From Isoetes taiwanensis (lineage: Eukaryota; Streptophyta; Lycopodiopsida; Isoetales; Isoetaceae), in contig JAJEKV010000207.1 of assembly GCA_021234155.1 (NCBI GenBank), forward strand, positions 622,001 to 686,000: 64,000 bases of DNA. The letters are read 5' to 3'. Both the position numbers and the translations under genes were made by a program. Position 1 is the first letter of the stretch, and each line of letters starts with the position of its first letter. A model generated the notes under the pieces. The model did not search any database, was not told the DNA's origin, and saw only the letters and a list, made by a program, of their open reading frames with translations. Positions 1 to 13,300 of the stretch are shown piece by piece.

Positions 1-1719
1 ATGCTTCAGAGCCTCAATCAGATGAACAGGCCGGAATACAAGAATTAACTAGCGATGCTGCCGAAGCCTCATTGCCGGCAGATTCCAGCGCTCCTGTCAC
101 TCATATACACTCCCAGCCCTCTGTGCTTTCCAGAGCACACTAGATCCAGAGCACACAAGTTTTATTTCCTGGCTTTGCAAATAGCCATATCTCTCAGCAA
201 GCTAAGACGTCCCGCGAAACCAAAGGGGGACTCTGCAACTCTGCCTCACAGAGTGACGCAAAAAAAACAGGGCGACCCAGGCCATCCCGATCTCTGCGAC
301 CCAGGCCATCCCGATCTCTGCTTCCAGTGAACTCTGCCGCATGGAATGGCCAGGCATCTGCTGCATCAAACCGCCCATTTGCGCCCTCTGCCTCTGCTCC
401 GCTGCCCTCGCCAAAAAAAGAAGGGAGCGCCCCTTCATATCCACACCCTAAAAAAAGGCTTCCAAATTTTATTTTAAGTGGGTAAAAAACCGGTTTCCTT
501 CCACAAACCATTGACCTCCCTTCAAAAAAAGTAGCACAAACACACCACCCAAATAGAAACTTGCCCTCAGAACAAATAAGCAGCTCTCACATGCACAAAT
601 ATACCATGAATGCACTGCTCCTTCATTACAGTTAAATTTTTAAATTTTTATGCAACTCCTGTAAATGAAATATGCCATGTGTCACAGTGCGATTGGCTGC
701 ATGGACAGGATTCCACCTAAGTTTCTTTTATGAGAAAAGCCGAATGTCTTATAACCAAAACCAAGTTACCACAAAATGCATTAGGGAAAAAAGTTTATGT
801 CATCTTGTCGAACTTGGAACAAGTAAAATAAAGCACAGCTAACCACACGAACTTGGAACTGCAAAAGTCCAGTTCCCTTCTAGGTCCAACATTATGAGAA
901 AAGATTATGTCAATAAAATTATGACAGAAAACAAGCACAGCTAAATAAATTTGATGTGGAAGTGTAGAAGCCTGCCAAGTTCCATGCTATTTGCTTTTTG
1001 GTTTTAAGTAGAAACTGCAACCAATGTAGGTCATTCAAAGGCCACGCTAGAAATATCTGAAGCAAGTCTTAATGTTTCTAAAGGAACCTAGGTGAAAATA
1101 AAGTTAAACCTATAACTAAGAAACTGGCTTGGGTTCTACCATGTTCCAGACTGTAGAATATGACACTTCCACTTCAGTATCATATCCTACTAAAATGTAC
1201 TCAATGCTCCTCGCGTCAGGCTTCTTTTACATTCTTCAGGGGCTCTGCAAAAGCTGCACAACCATAAGTACATGATCATGCTTTGTATAGTTACTCCATC
1301 AAGGGCATATCATAGAACTGGGGACATTTTACTCCTAGAAAATAAATGTCCACATAGAATACATAAGAGGTTGCTGCAGCAATAGACTCTTCTGTCATAG
1401 ACAACAGAGATACATATATGCGTCAGTTGCATGGACGACTTCTCTGAACTGGACCCTAAGATTCTGCTACAGAGCGGTTCCTCATAAAAATACAGGATCA
1501 CACAAAGTAAGACTTGCAAACCGTCAATACAATGCAGCATTAAGGAGAGCAAGTAGGATGAGGACCACAAAAATGAGTAGCAATGAAAACTTTCTCACAA
1601 CAAAGGGCACATACTTGTGTCTGAAGAAAGAGATCTAGCCTTGAATTGGTTTCCTCTTCCACATATTTGACCTTTTTATTTGCATAGGATTTCACAAAGC
1701 TGCCTAGGAAGAATCAACA
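1..1719. other. Intergenic, no gene recognised
   Basis: I see no supported coding region here. A 24-bp unit (GACCCAGGCCATCCCGATCT plus CTGC) is repeated twice in tandem at about 271-318. The short open frames around it overlap on both strands and lack family features. The stretch next to 1719 is probably the 3' flank of the minus-strand gene that ends at 1720. Confidence 0.5.
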
Positions 1720-4700
1720 TCATGTATTGTTTTGGTCCACAAACTCAGAAGAGTACAGATGGTCAACAAATTCATCACAAAAACAGAACAATTCTTTGGC
1801 TATGTCTGCAATAGCTTCATCCACCAGCATGTCTACCAACCTGTAACAAATAGATAACATGTATTAATAAAAACCAGTAGTAACCCTCTTGTTACGTCAC
1901 TGACCTTTCTTGAGGGGACTGATGCTTGAAAGAATCCGCTTCATTGATATGGTTTGCTTTAATGTTACCCCTGCATAGCACACCAAAGCATCATCAAGTT
2001 AATTTTCTTTTCATCAAACAACTCCTTTGTTTATTAGCTTCCAAAAGTACCACTGATTCTCCATCTGAACATTTGCATATTCCGTCACACAAGAACGTTT
2101 ACTGGCATGCATGGGCTGCGTATTCGTGTGCAATGCACTTGTTAAAACATAACCTTGCATTGGAGTCTTTACAGGGCTGCCTTGACCACGCCTTGAGGTC
2201 TTTAAAAGGGCTTGTTTTGCAGCCTTTGAAGGGCTTGTTTGGTCTTGCCTTCCACTCTTTAGAGCAGTGCCTTGGCCATGCTTTTGAGCTTTCAGATGGT
2301 TGGCATGGCTTTGTCCTGGAGTCTTCATGCAGGTGCCTATGTACCAAAAAATTGGTCAGAATAAACTGATATTGGCAATGCTAATAGACTTGATTTAAGA
2401 TGCAAACAGGTTTCGTCCACCAAAGTGCACAATGGCCCTTAGACCTGACCACTATATCGCATTGAAAGCGCCCTCTCTTTCTCTTTGTATACGACCGGTC
2501 AAGAATCAAATTCATTCAAACTACCAACAAATTGAAAAAATTGAAGCGTCTTTATGGAGTTTAACTGGCCTTGCAAATCCTTGGCCTTCTTGGAGGAGGA
2601 ACTTGTGTAATAAACAATCATGGACACTTGAGTAAGCAAGATACTAGTTAAATCCATTAGCATTTCTCTGTAGAAAATAGTTAAGTTATTTGAAGCAATG
2701 CATTATGAATATGCTTATATATCTGCACAAAATTTGCAGAAGAAAACAACTGACAAGGTGATGCAGCCTTATTATAAATCCTCTTTTTATATTAGATAAA
2801 AACCAGCCTATTGCCTAATCATAGTGCAACGAATTTTTCTTGCTTGCCTGTTAGTGACTTCCGTTGTAATGATGAAGAATGATCTTTAAACTTTCTGGCT
2901 GATGCCTTTTTTGATGGACTCTTCCTAATTTTTATTTCAGGCAGGAGCCACCGCAGCTTAAGTTCATATTCCTGCATCAAATCTCAAGTTAGGCAAAAAC
3001 AAAAAGATGATGAACAATGGCATTAGTTTTCATTTCAATATCACGTCCAAGATCTACTTATGTATTGAAGATTCACCTACAAATTTTTGAAGAGATTCTG
3101 CAGATTCTAGCATTCTCTTCACCCAATTAATCTCGGAATCTGTAAGCTTTTTGTCCTGTGTAATAGGTCTTCTTCACAAACTTTTAGAAATTGGTTTGAA
3201 GAGATTATAATAGTTAAAGTAAAGACTGAACAGCAAGGACTTCATACCTAGAGGGACCAAGATACTTCTGGTTTTCAATCCCTGTAACAAAGTATAGGTA
3301 TAAAAGGACTAAACAGTACTTGCAGGATTTAAACCTCTGATATGAATTTAACAAGCCCAAAAATGCCAGTAGAACTTATGATATTTGCTTACCATTTTAG
3401 ATTATATACATGCACAACTAACTAATTTATGATCGTAACAACAAAAAACTCCTGGAAGCATTACCTCCATACTTGCTGGAAATTTGCAAATGTTTTTGCT
3501 TTATATGTTGACTCTCTCTATTGACTTCATTCCTGTTGTCTTGAGATGATCCTCCATAGTTCCTGTAATGAGAACCTTGGACTATCCTGACACTTTCCGT
3601 CCCCTGTTTAGTAACCACTGGATCTTTGTAGATTTGGCATTCTGCAACAGTCTCACTTGAATCCAACCTATCAGTATTGTCTGTGGTGTCAACCAATACT
3701 TTTGGACGTGATTGCCCATTGAGAACCTCCTTCTTATAGTTTTTTTGAACCCAAGAAAGTGTATAAGGTTCTGGTAGTGGCAGGTTGACCATTTCCTGAG
3801 GCGACGAAGTTTTCTGGACTTTGATTAACTCAAGTAACAAGGCCTGCAGACTTGCCTGTTTCATTGAAATTTTAAAAAAAAACAGTCACTAAACCTCCTG
3901 ATAAAAATCATCATCAGGCATGAACATAAAGAGAAGAAACAACCAACTTTTTCCATAAGTATAAGATGATATTTTGTTTTTTTTATGGTCAGCCCTCTTT
4001 ATATACAAAATATGGTGCTAGTTCCTTCTTTACTTCTTGGTGGCAAGTTTAAGCTAAAAGCAAATGACAAATGCTTGTACCAGCAACACAAACATGTGTA
4101 TAAAGATGAAGACATTTGCGATGTTTTCAGCTGTATCATTGAAATGAATATGCCTATAGCTTATGAAGTTCATGCTACAATGTTCCTATAAAATGCTGCT
4201 CTTCCAAACCCACTGATATGCTGATGTCAAGAGAAGTGAATGTGACCTATTTCCATATCTATGACATACTCTTTGGCTTGGCAATGTAGTATTTCCAAAG
4301 CGTATATTGGCAGCTAGAAGAAGAAAGACACATGGTTAGGCCCGACCTGGTATTTCAAAAATCAGGTTCTTCAATATATAGGTAAGATCTTTGTGGGATC
4401 TCTCATCATCAAGCCACATAATTTGGCAACGCTCAAATGTAAAATCCAAAGAGTGGATGAAGGATCTGGAATGTGAAGCATGATGACTGAAAGAAGGGCA
4501 TTTCTTCACAGAACTTATTGTAATAATGGGATAGCAACCAGAACTTTAACTTACAGTTTTTGAAACTCAAAAAACAAGCTGAATTCAGCAGGCTCGCAGT
4601 GTAACGGAGACGTAAATGTAAAAGATTTGAATTCAATACTAGATCGTGATCTTTGATAAGAACAAACCTGCTGAGAATTATTTCCCACGAGACGCATCAT

Positions 4701-5207
4701 CTGACGGCTCTGCTGATCTAGCAAGTGCCTTATTCCATTCAGCTGTTCGTTCATTCCTGCCATTAACACCATCATTCCTGCAGTTTCAGACTCCATATTC
4801 CGTTGATGGCGACGAGACCAGAGGCAAAACCCATTGGAACCTTGGAAAAATCCATCTTCCCCATAATTCCAATGCCAATTCCCCCCCTGCGAGGAAAATG
4901 CTGTATAAGGTTGCGACGCCTCCATATCCTGTCGAGCAAGAGCTGTAATTTTTTCCAGCTCCTGAGTACGTTGAGAGGTAGCTTGAATCCATGGCAATGA
5001 AGCTGCTGGAATAGAATCTGGTGCGGTACTTAGAGGCCGGAGATAGGCGCCTTTTTTCCTCCGGCTTGCCATAGCTAGCAAGAACCAAGATTCTAACGTC
5101 GACATGGAATCCACGTCATATAGCAGTTTCTTCTGTGGGGTTTTGCCAAATTTTGAGTCCAAAAATGGAGGATGCCCTTGTTTCTTTGGGCCCTTTTCCC
5201 ACGGCAT
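1720..5207 (-). CDS. Uncharacterised eight-exon gene, 514-residue product
   Basis: I do not recognise the family. Eight exons can be read on the minus strand: 5207-4668, 3843-3465, 3281-3248, 3171-3077, 2982-2848, 2336-2154, 1970-1905 and 1832-1720. The phases agree at every junction and the total is exactly 515 codons including the TGA stop. The fifth intron would use a GC donor (ACAG|GCAAGC); the others are GT-AG. Exon 1 gives a Gln/Met-rich helical stretch (residues about 75-180). Exons 4-5 contain WVKRMLESAESLQKFV and EYELKLRWLLPE. Exon 6 is a basic Lys/Ser/Gln-rich segment with repeated KTP, KSG and SPxK motifs. The C terminus is an acidic/hydrophobic helix containing DEAIADIAKELFCFCDEFVD. 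The start is the first Met. Whether the gene is expressed cannot be judged. Nuclear localisation is only a guess from the basic segment. Confidence 0.72.
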
Positions 5208-6971
5208 GGTGTCTTATATTTAGCTTAATGTTTTTTTTAGCACACCAGCCCTACCGGGCCTACAACCTTTCCTGAAATTTTAGCCTAGCCACGTGTCTCT
5301 TCCACATAAGCAAAATCTGATGTAGCGCTACTTAAAACCATCGGATCTACAATTTCATGAATCTATGGCCCTGAAAATTAGATAAGACATGAAATTAGTA
5401 CACGGAGATCGCAATCGCCATCAAACGGCCGAGACAGGAAGCACAAGTTGTGCCATTTCTGCTCCACTTTCTACTCAGGGATGTCGGATTGATTGGGTGT
5501 TCTCTCTAACCAACGAACTCACCTTGCTTATCATTTCATTTTATTTTTGGATAATTCTTATTGCATTTCTTTCCGACCAGTTCTATTCTGTGCATGCCAG
5601 AGGTGCTAAACTGGTGGTATGGTGGAGCGTTTGGAGCGGTATCTGCTTGGCCTATTTTTTGTAGGTTGGAACAGTATAGATGCTGGATGTCTGGGTTTTG
5701 AACAGCCAATGTTCCTGGTTGCCAGATTTGGTCATCCTCTCCAGAATGCTTGCTTTTGGAAAATCGAGCAGAGGTGTTTGTTGATGAGTTGGCACCCCAA
5801 ACTCTACCTAGATACTTTGTGGATTAGAAAATAAATGTGCCAGTTCCTGGAAGAGCAGATCGAAGTTGATCTGTACTCCGCTTCATTTGGCAATTTTCTG
5901 GAAAATTCTCGGGCAAGCCTTATGAAAGGGAAATCCATGTTTTGTAAAGATGAGTAGGAAGCAAACTTGCTATCAATTTGTGGCAGACAACTTGTTATTG
6001 AAATCCTCAGAAGCTGGAGAGTGAGGTCGCATGAGAGGATCAATAGAAAAAGATGGATTTGTTCTAAAATTGAAGTAAGTAGGGATGCTTTTGCATTCCT
6101 TGCCGAAATGATATAATTATTCTGGAATGGATTAGTGTCAGGTCTCCATCTCAACAAAATGCCAACATATGTTCTAAGTTTTTTTCATATCGTTATTTTG
6201 ACAAGCTGACATTAAAAGAAGGTACCAGCGTAACCTTTCTTGCAGGAAAACTTGTTTGCAAAATACTCAGGAAGTATTTGAATCGGAGGAACAGATTATG
6301 GAAACAGAACCCTGGTTTGCAAGGTTTTTAATGCTCGGGTTGTTGCCAGGGGTTTCGGTGCTCTAGTTGCCTGGCATATGATTTACATGACTTTTAGGGT
6401 TAAAATGATTTTTAGGCTCAGCCATACTCAACCTTTAGTTCTAAAACAAATGCTTTCAGGCTAAATCAAAGCTGCTTGATGGGGTTTTGTTGCTGGGGAT
6501 GCCGGCTTAGACTGATGGAGCATGGCAGATGACTTCAGGGTCGATTTTTAGGCTTTTAGTTGTAGATTGACAAATGCTTGTAGGCTGATTGAAGCATTTC
6601 TAGAAGACCTCTTCTTTCCCATTCCTTAGCCATGCAGGGTTCAATCTTAAAGTGTGCAGGCAGTGCAGGTTCTTCATAAACTCTTTTTTTGAAAACAAAT
6701 ACCATTCACAGTAACAAGTATTTCAAATTGCACATTGTTCTAGGAGTATCTGGAAGCATATAGATGACATTAAAAGAGATGAGCCCGTTAAAGAAGATGA
6801 ACCCTGACTCAAGTTTCAAATGCCATTGAAGTTAGAAAAGCTGAAGCTAGCAAGCATTACAGTTTTTAAAAAGTTCGCATTTAGTTGTTTGACATGTTAG
6901 TTCTTTGAAAACCCATATTTATTTGCTTGGAAACATCTTCTTGTTTCTGACATGCTTACTTCCTTTTGCAG
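5208..6971. other. Intergenic, nothing recognised
   Basis: This stretch is AT-rich with short overlapping open frames and no recognisable motif. The first few hundred bases upstream of 5207 should hold the promoter of the eight-exon gene; I could not place a TATA box with confidence. Confidence 0.4.
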
Positions 6972-7208
6972 GTTATCCAGGAGATGCATCTAAGTTTGAA
7001 CATAGGCTTGCAGACCTCTTGGTTGCTTTCAAAGAACTTGACTTGGGCCCAAGCATGCCTCAGCATTTTCATGTGATTGACTCTGAAAACAAATTACGAT
7101 TATCAGCTTGAATTTGTGCCAGAGGATCTATGGCAGTCCAGTGAAAGGCAGGAATGGTCAGCCAAAGATATGCAATCTCTTCTTCATCGATCTTTGAATG
7201 TGCATTAA
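6972..7208 (+). pseudogene. Terminal exon of an unidentified gene, one-base frame change
   Basis: After a good acceptor (TTTTGCAG) the sequence reads GYPGDASKFEHRLADLLVAF, then a stretch with HFHVIDSENK, and then stops in that frame. A one-base shift in the A-rich run near 7093 opens a second frame reading NYDYQLEFVPEDLWQSSERQ up to a TAA at 7206-7208. The two halves look like one conserved C terminus. Either the gene is broken by a single-base insertion or an unseen splice corrects it. No upstream exon is visible nearby, so this may be an orphan exon left by rearrangement. The family is not recognised. Confidence 0.4.
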
Positions 7209-8140
7209 GATCACTCTTGTCGGAGCTCAGATTACCTATTTGGATTGTCTGGAAGCCCCCTTTAAATTGTTGAAACCCCCCTTTATAATGTCGACATAGA
7301 GAGGCGTACAAACAAGATTCACAACAATTTGAGCTCTCTATGTGCATTATTTTAGGGGGGATAAAACAATTATTGTGATTTAAAGCAACAATTATCAAAA
7401 ATACTTGATAAACGTAAAATGATATGTTGATTCTCGAGGCGCTTTTAAATTCTTTTTGGGTCTAGTGTTATCAACATCCATTTGGGTTTTATAGAATTTT
7501 GAAGCGGTGAGTAGAGAAAATTCTTTTAGAAAGCTTGTTATGGGTAAATATTTAGGAATTGTAGTGAATCTGTTTGTATATAATTGGACTTAATTGGACC
7601 TGATCAAAGGGCAAATCGGTTGATCTGATCTTGGATGAATGTAAAAGTTGTATCTTCTCACTCAAGAAAGAAATTGCATACAAGCTCTCTCTTTGTCCGA
7701 AACTTTGTTTTGGAAAGTTTGTTGTTCTTTGGGCATTGTTTTAGATCGAGTTTGTAGTTTCATGCACAAGCATATTCTTTTGTTCAAAGACAACTCGAAG
7801 TCATTATGCATACTTTGTAAATCCGTCTACCAATTAAAGATTTGAAACTTTGTTTTATGTTCCTCCACTTTCTCGATTACATTTGCGAAGGAGATTGACT
7901 ATATGATTTCAAAGGGTCGGATTCCCTTTTCGAGCTTGACAAGGTAATATAAGTATTTGAGATGAAAGTTGATTTTTTTCCGTTCATTGGATTTATTAGA
8001 TAAAATAAGATCTTGCAGACTAGATTCACAAAAATGTACCTCTATCATTTGCTTGATTCTATTTTTCCATTTCTATGGACCATCTTTTCTTTGGACAGAT
8101 TCAATTAATTTTGGTTTTTCGGGTTGTAATTGCCCTTGAC
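7209..8140. other. Intergenic, nothing recognised
   Basis: AT-rich sequence without a supported gene. The GC content rises abruptly near 8150, where the LINE-derived region begins. Confidence 0.4.
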
Positions 8141-8599
8141 GGAGGAGTTCGGAGAACATCTCACTTCGGGGCTCGCATACCGAATCTTGGACGGATGATG
8201 TTTCCTAGCACTTGTGTGACCATTGTAAAGGCGTAGTCGTCATGGAATTCCGCTACGGTCGCCCGGTGGTCATCTTCCGCGATTGAGCGTGCGGCGGGTG
8301 GCCATCTGCGTCGGCCGGAAGTTGAAGGGGCGGGCTTCATGCGTTGGCCAGGGACTTGACCCCAAAGACGGCCAAAGACAGAGAGAAGGCGTGAGCTGGC
8401 CAAAGTCGAATGCCGCCGCAGACATGGAGGGGCGGGGCTGGTCAGAGGAAGGATGCGAGGAATTGAGGCGGCCTGCGGGGATGCGAGCACTCCGCCCCTC
8501 GAGTCCCTACGAGGGGCCCCAGCCTGAGCATCCACATCTTCCGCTCCCACAGGACCACCACTACCACGGACTGAAGTGGCGATGCTGCCACTAAATAGG

Positions 8600-9260
8600 G
8601 ATCGTGCCTCAGCGTGGTATCACAGGAATCGGTAGCTTCCCATGGCGAGAGGGGGACGATCTCAATTGGGTCGCCATGGACATGGACCTTATCTTCCTCA
8701 TGGAAACATGGGAACATCTTTGGTCACGGGCTACGATTTGCGGGATACCGGCGCTACTCCGTCTTCAATGAGTGCACAGGAAACGAGGACACGGAGGAAT
8801 TGCATGTTACTACCGCTGACCTTGGTCCAATCGGTCTCCCCTGCAAAGTGACGAGTATTGTGCATAAATGTATACGTAGGTGGGTACGAAACGGCGATGG
8901 CAGCCCTCTCTTTGTGGCGGCTTGCTACTTCCCACATCTTTGAGAGCAACTTTACCACACGCACTTGGATGTGGAATGGCGGGAGCCCTATGTCGATCTA
9001 TATGATGACATCTGGCCAGGTCTGTGCAATTGGGCAAGGTCATGTTGCTTGGGATTTCAATCTTGGCATTGTAAGTGAGCAAATCCAAAAACCGTGCACC
9101 TCTAGCTCGGGATGTGTTGCAAATGGACCCATGAGAGATGGTTTGGCTAAGGGCGTGGCGGATGACAGCCTGTGTGACACTGTGATGGCCGGGCATTTCT
9201 TCAAGGTCGGGCGTGATCTTTGACCCGGTCATTTGCAATGGGGGCTAGCACGCTGGCCGC
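8600..9260 (+). pseudogene. LINE APE-type endonuclease remnant
   Basis: This part matches the layout of an apurinic-like endonuclease domain, which nicks target DNA for target-primed reverse transcription. FVAACYFPH and the WDFN sequence (family form GDFN) appear in the expected order, but in different frames. Several indels therefore separate them, and no intact product is possible. It sits directly upstream of the reverse-transcriptase remnant of the same element. Confidence 0.5.
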
Positions 9261-10054
9261 CCCCTCCAGCCGCTTCACTTGTAGACGAGGAGAACTGTGG
9301 GCTGCACCAAAGGTGGTGGATTACGTCTAGCAGACGGAGCAATGCCTACACTTGGTCACCGCCAAGCACGTGACGGTCAGGCCGGACGGGAAGTAGATTC
9401 CCACCATCAGCCCCTCGTTTGCAGATAGATTGGCAGCCAACCGAGCACCTATTGCCCCAACACCCCATGTACCACGATTTAGGCCCGAACTATGATCATG
9501 CGGGCGGTCTATGTGAGGATGCTTGAACATGAGCCGGGCCGGAAGTGCTTCCGGCCCCACACTTCAACAAAGAGACGGCCCACCTGGAACCAGCCTCCTT
9601 CGAGGGTAGGCTTATGTGATGCTTTGGGAGGGGCCGCCTCGACGATCCACGTGGGTTGCAACCACCTTCCCGCAATCACCGGGTTCGATGACTAATGTCG
9701 GAGTGAAACGATGGCTCGCCAAGTCCGACTCCCACCATTCGCTGCGGAGCCCGTCCGGTCAATACCTCCCTTCCTCAAGACCAAGAAAGCGGTACCTTGA
9801 GCACCGGCCATGAATGTTTGGTCTACTAGACCGCCACCCTAGGGCCTTACGGAGAAAGGTCTTGAGTAAGTTTCCAAGATGACCTCACGTGAAATATTAC
9901 CGGAACAATGGGTGAGATACTTGCGGTAATTTGTGATGACCCAATGGGAAGCGAGGCGGCAAGTACCTCCACGTACGTGCCTAGCAATCGGTCATTACAA
10001 GGGGATGTCATAATGGGCCCGCAACGCCTCCGCTAACGGAAGGCGTAGATTTGG

Positions 10055-11100
10055 ATGGTATGCAGCAGAAGCTTCTCAAGTGGGGCTGGCCCCCAATGGT
10101 GCCGGTTCTCCAAAGACTCTTCAGCAAAGGGCATTGCAAGAAGGCTTACCCCGACTTTGGACTACCAAGAGAGTTGTGCCCATATACAAAGCGGGGACCC
10201 CCACGTGCCCCACCAACTATCGCATTACCATTATGGTGATTTTGTCTTTGCCAAAGTTGCTTTTGGGATTCTTGAGCAAAATGATCGACACTTTGGGCAG
10301 AGGATGGAGAAGTGCTCTCACGCGGCGAGCTTCCGCCCGGCATTCTACTATTGACCATATCTTCACTCTGCGAACACTCATAGAGGATAGGAATCAACGC
10401 CCGAGAACTGCATCGTTGCTTTGTGGATTTCGCAAAGGCTTTTGACACAAATGCCTCTAGATAAGTTGTGGGGATGATTGAGGGCGGGGGGACCCCATCG
10501 ACTTAGAATACTATTTACGCATTATACGAGGCTTGCTCCGGTTGTCTCACACTTGTCGGGGAGCGGGTTGTTAGTAGCATTGGGGTGCGCCGGTGGCTGC
10601 CCTCTATCCCCGACGGCTTCTTGTACATTGACCAACTAGAAGAATGGCTAGCCGAGCACGGGGAGGCTTTCGATTGATGCACCACATAATCCGCAACTCA
10701 TATATGCTGATGATGTTGACTCGCTCGCATATACCCCGTGAGGACATGCAACGCCACCGGATGCTTTGGACACTTTCTCGCCAATTCACCGGCATGAGAG
10801 TTAACTTGGCCAAGACGAGGGTGCTTGTTGGTCCCATCATCATCGCACCCACGCCTTCCCTCATTCACTTACCATAAAAAGGTAGTGGAGGTGGCTCATC
10901 TTATAAGTATTTGGGCATTGAGTTTTCTACTACCACACACCGGGATGCATCCATCGGGTTACGGTCACTGCAGGGTCGGAAAGCCCTCAGATGCAATGCA
11001 AAACAACAATCCACAAGGCGAGTCAGATGCATGGGGTCACTGGGCACACTTGTTCGGGGGCCTTGGTTGAGCCGGTCCTCCTCTATGGGGCGAAGTGTGG
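10055..11100 (+). pseudogene. LINE reverse transcriptase remnant
   Basis: The region retains a recognisable series of reverse-transcriptase blocks: PIYKAGTPTCPTNYR, then HSTIDHIFTLRTLIEDRN, then DFAKAFDT, then IYADDVDSLA (catalytic YADD), then NLAKTRVLVG and YKYLGIEF. Both aspartates of YADD are present, but the blocks lie in at least three frames and an in-frame stop follows the KAFD block. The enzyme would have copied the element RNA at the target nick. This copy cannot make it. Confidence 0.75.
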
Positions 11101-12083
11101 GGCCGGTGATATCCCTCACCACTTGGAACGATCTAGAGCAGTATGAAGGCCTTCTTGGCCCGCAGTAACCGGGAGTCAAATCCACGGTCCCATATCGATC
11201 TTGCTCCAGAAATGTGCTTCCTTCCATTACGAGGGCTGACCGAACGCCACATTATTTACTTCGTAAGGTGGTGGCTATGGATGAAGCCCGGCTGCCCAAC
11301 CTTGCTTTGGCAAAGGGCGATGGGCCCGCAGCCGACTCAAAGCTCGCTGGAAAGATAAGCAAGCCAGTGGTTCTCGCGATGGAATGTGCAGTGCACACAG
11401 ATGTGGACCAAGTGCATACACCGAAGGAACGCTACGCCTTGAAGCAAGACTTGGATGCTTGCTTCATGGCCAAGCTTTGGGATGCGAGAGGCCCCCGCAC
11501 ATGTCAAGGTGGCAAATTATCGACAAAGCAGGTTAATCCCATGCTCACGAGGGGCCCACACCACCGCGCACTCATCTACCCATGAAAAGCGCAGGTGATT
11601 GCTTCCATTCTGCACCTCGCATTGAGACGGGGAGATGGATTCGGGAGCCGGGGAGGACAGAGTCCGCCGCCGCCAACAAGCCATTGAGGATGAAAGTCAC
11701 GCCCTCCGTGCTTGTTCCGCATTTGAGCATATCGGGCCCCGGTGATGCCGGTTAGTTGTGCCCAATCAGCCCTCGCATGAGCTCGAGCACGGCCTCTCAG
11801 AGGGCTTGTTGGGATCGCACCTCCAGGAGGTAATGGATACGCGGACTCGCTTATGCCCCCGTCCGACATTAACCTCGCCGGTGCTTGTGATTATGTATAT
11901 AATCGGCGGTATGTCAAGATCCTTATTGCTACTAAGGTTTTTCCCAAAACCCTTGGGCGGGGTTTTTAATCGGTAGTAATGCGCTCTTTGCTTCTCTTTT
12001 GTACTTAGGTCCCATAGGCCAGTTGGTCTCCGTGGACGATAAAATCATATTCTATTCTATTCTATTCCTTACTATTTTATTCT

Positions 12084-13189
12084 CTACCAGTTGGACATAT
12101 TATTGCCATAACTACTTTTTCTTAGTTCATATGTCCAATCACCAAGATGTAATTGGCCTACTAGTTGATTTTGTGCCATTTTGCATATATTGTTGCCTTC
12201 AAGATTTCCTTCGCTCGCTTTTTAGCGGCAGCCCATACATATATTCAGGAAGGGAAGCTTCATAAAGTATACAAGTTGCAGTTGTTCATTAGTTCATGAT
12301 ACTAATCTGTCAAATATTAGCTCAAACGTGAAGAGGCTTTTAAAGTTTTATGATGCAATAAATAATGGCACATATGCTTGTTTGTCGTATCAACCACATT
12401 CCAAAAGAGCGCCTGTATGTAGAAGATTCTCTCGGATAAAATTGCTTCCTGTTTTTCTATTCCGGTTGCACCACAAGTTCTTAGGTTTCCCTTTATTTTT
12501 TTTTATCACAAAAGTGTGATTAAGCTCTGTCTAGGTCTATCATAGAAAACGATGACTTATTCTTTACAACATTCCTCATAAAGGAAGCCTTGGATTTAAA
12601 AACATTTTGGTTTATTTGACACGTTTACACAATGAATTTAAAAAATATGCACCTAGAGACTTCCGTAGATCATTCATTAAGTTTTTCAATGCATGTGCAT
12701 GCTTGAGGAACAGAGTTAGAACAACAAATGAAGTTTTCCATATTTGGGCCATTTACACTAGGATTTTGAAATTTGTGTGCCTAGCAATATTCTGAGGTCT
12801 TTCTTTGATCTTTCCAACGGATACTCTTGTTGTAAAGATAGAGCTTGCATTTGAAAGATATGTTAAAATTCTCACGGCTAGCCAATAAGCTTCACAACAG
12901 TGAAAGGTAAATTTGATTGTTTATGTGGCATGTCCTTTGAATCTACACATATCAAGTCATTGAATGCACATCTACGGCTAAACCCACCTACAGTTCAATT
13001 GCTATTGGGAGTATTATTGATGCGCAATGCTTGTGGACCTATATGGTAATAAGCTGCATATGAGACTTGGTTGTTTACCTTATTATGTCCATGTCTTCCA
13101 TGTTTTGAATGCAAATCTATTCCAGGTGTAAGAGATAATGTTATTTCTTTAAAACTTAAGAAGCAATAAATTTTTTTCCGTATGTATAG
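12084..13189. other. Intergenic, nothing recognised
   Basis: AT-rich sequence with only short chance open frames. No family motif or repeat boundary was seen. Confidence 0.4.
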
Positions 13190-13300
13190 AAGCAACTAAG
13201 GGACATAGAAGATAGTGGCTTGCCTCATCGTTGTCTTAACACTATTGTTGCTGCATGGAGCTCTTTGTGCCATTGGGCACCTTCAACTGATCACTTGCAG
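13190..13300 (+). CDS. Isolated coding exon, unknown gene
   Basis: A 111-base segment lies between a good acceptor (GTATGTATAG) and a good donor (TTGCAG|GTTAGC) and is open in one frame for exactly 37 codons. It reads KQLRDIEDSGLPHRCLNTIV and then AAWSSLCHWAPSTDHLQ. The composition is protein-like and unlike the surrounding AT-rich DNA. I do not recognise the family and could not find partner exons with confidence, so it may belong to a gene with long introns or be an orphan. Confidence 0.35.

Larger units (their letters stand above)
8141..12083 (+). mobile_element. GC-rich degenerate LINE with (TATTC)n tail
   Basis: A GC-rich block of about 3.9 kb differs sharply from its AT-rich flanks. 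In plus-strand order it carries endonuclease-like motifs (FVAACYFPH near 8920 and AWDFNLG near 9048-9068), reverse-transcriptase motifs (VVPIYKAGTPTCPTNYR near 10170, FVDFAKAFDT near 10425, QLIYADDVDSLA near 10697, YKYLGIEFSTT near 10900), a further motif VLLYGAKCGAGD near 11080, and a conserved end reading DINLAGACDYVYNRRYVKI near 11870. Frames change often, so the copy is dead. The 3' end is TTGGTCTCCGTGGACG followed by ATTCTATTCTATTC repeats at 12045-12083, the simple-repeat tail of some non-LTR clades. The 5' limit is estimated from base composition only. Confidence 0.75.

Noticed and set aside
4247-4313. Extra exon between exons 1 and 2 of the eight-exon gene
   Set aside because: It has plausible splice sites and reads LPIYALEILHCQAKEYVIDM, but its length (67 bases) breaks the phase that otherwise holds across all junctions.
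8161-8550. 129-residue minus-strand frame in the GC-rich block
   Set aside because: It lies at the 5' edge of the degenerate LINE. Long chance frames are common in GC-rich DNA and no motif is visible.
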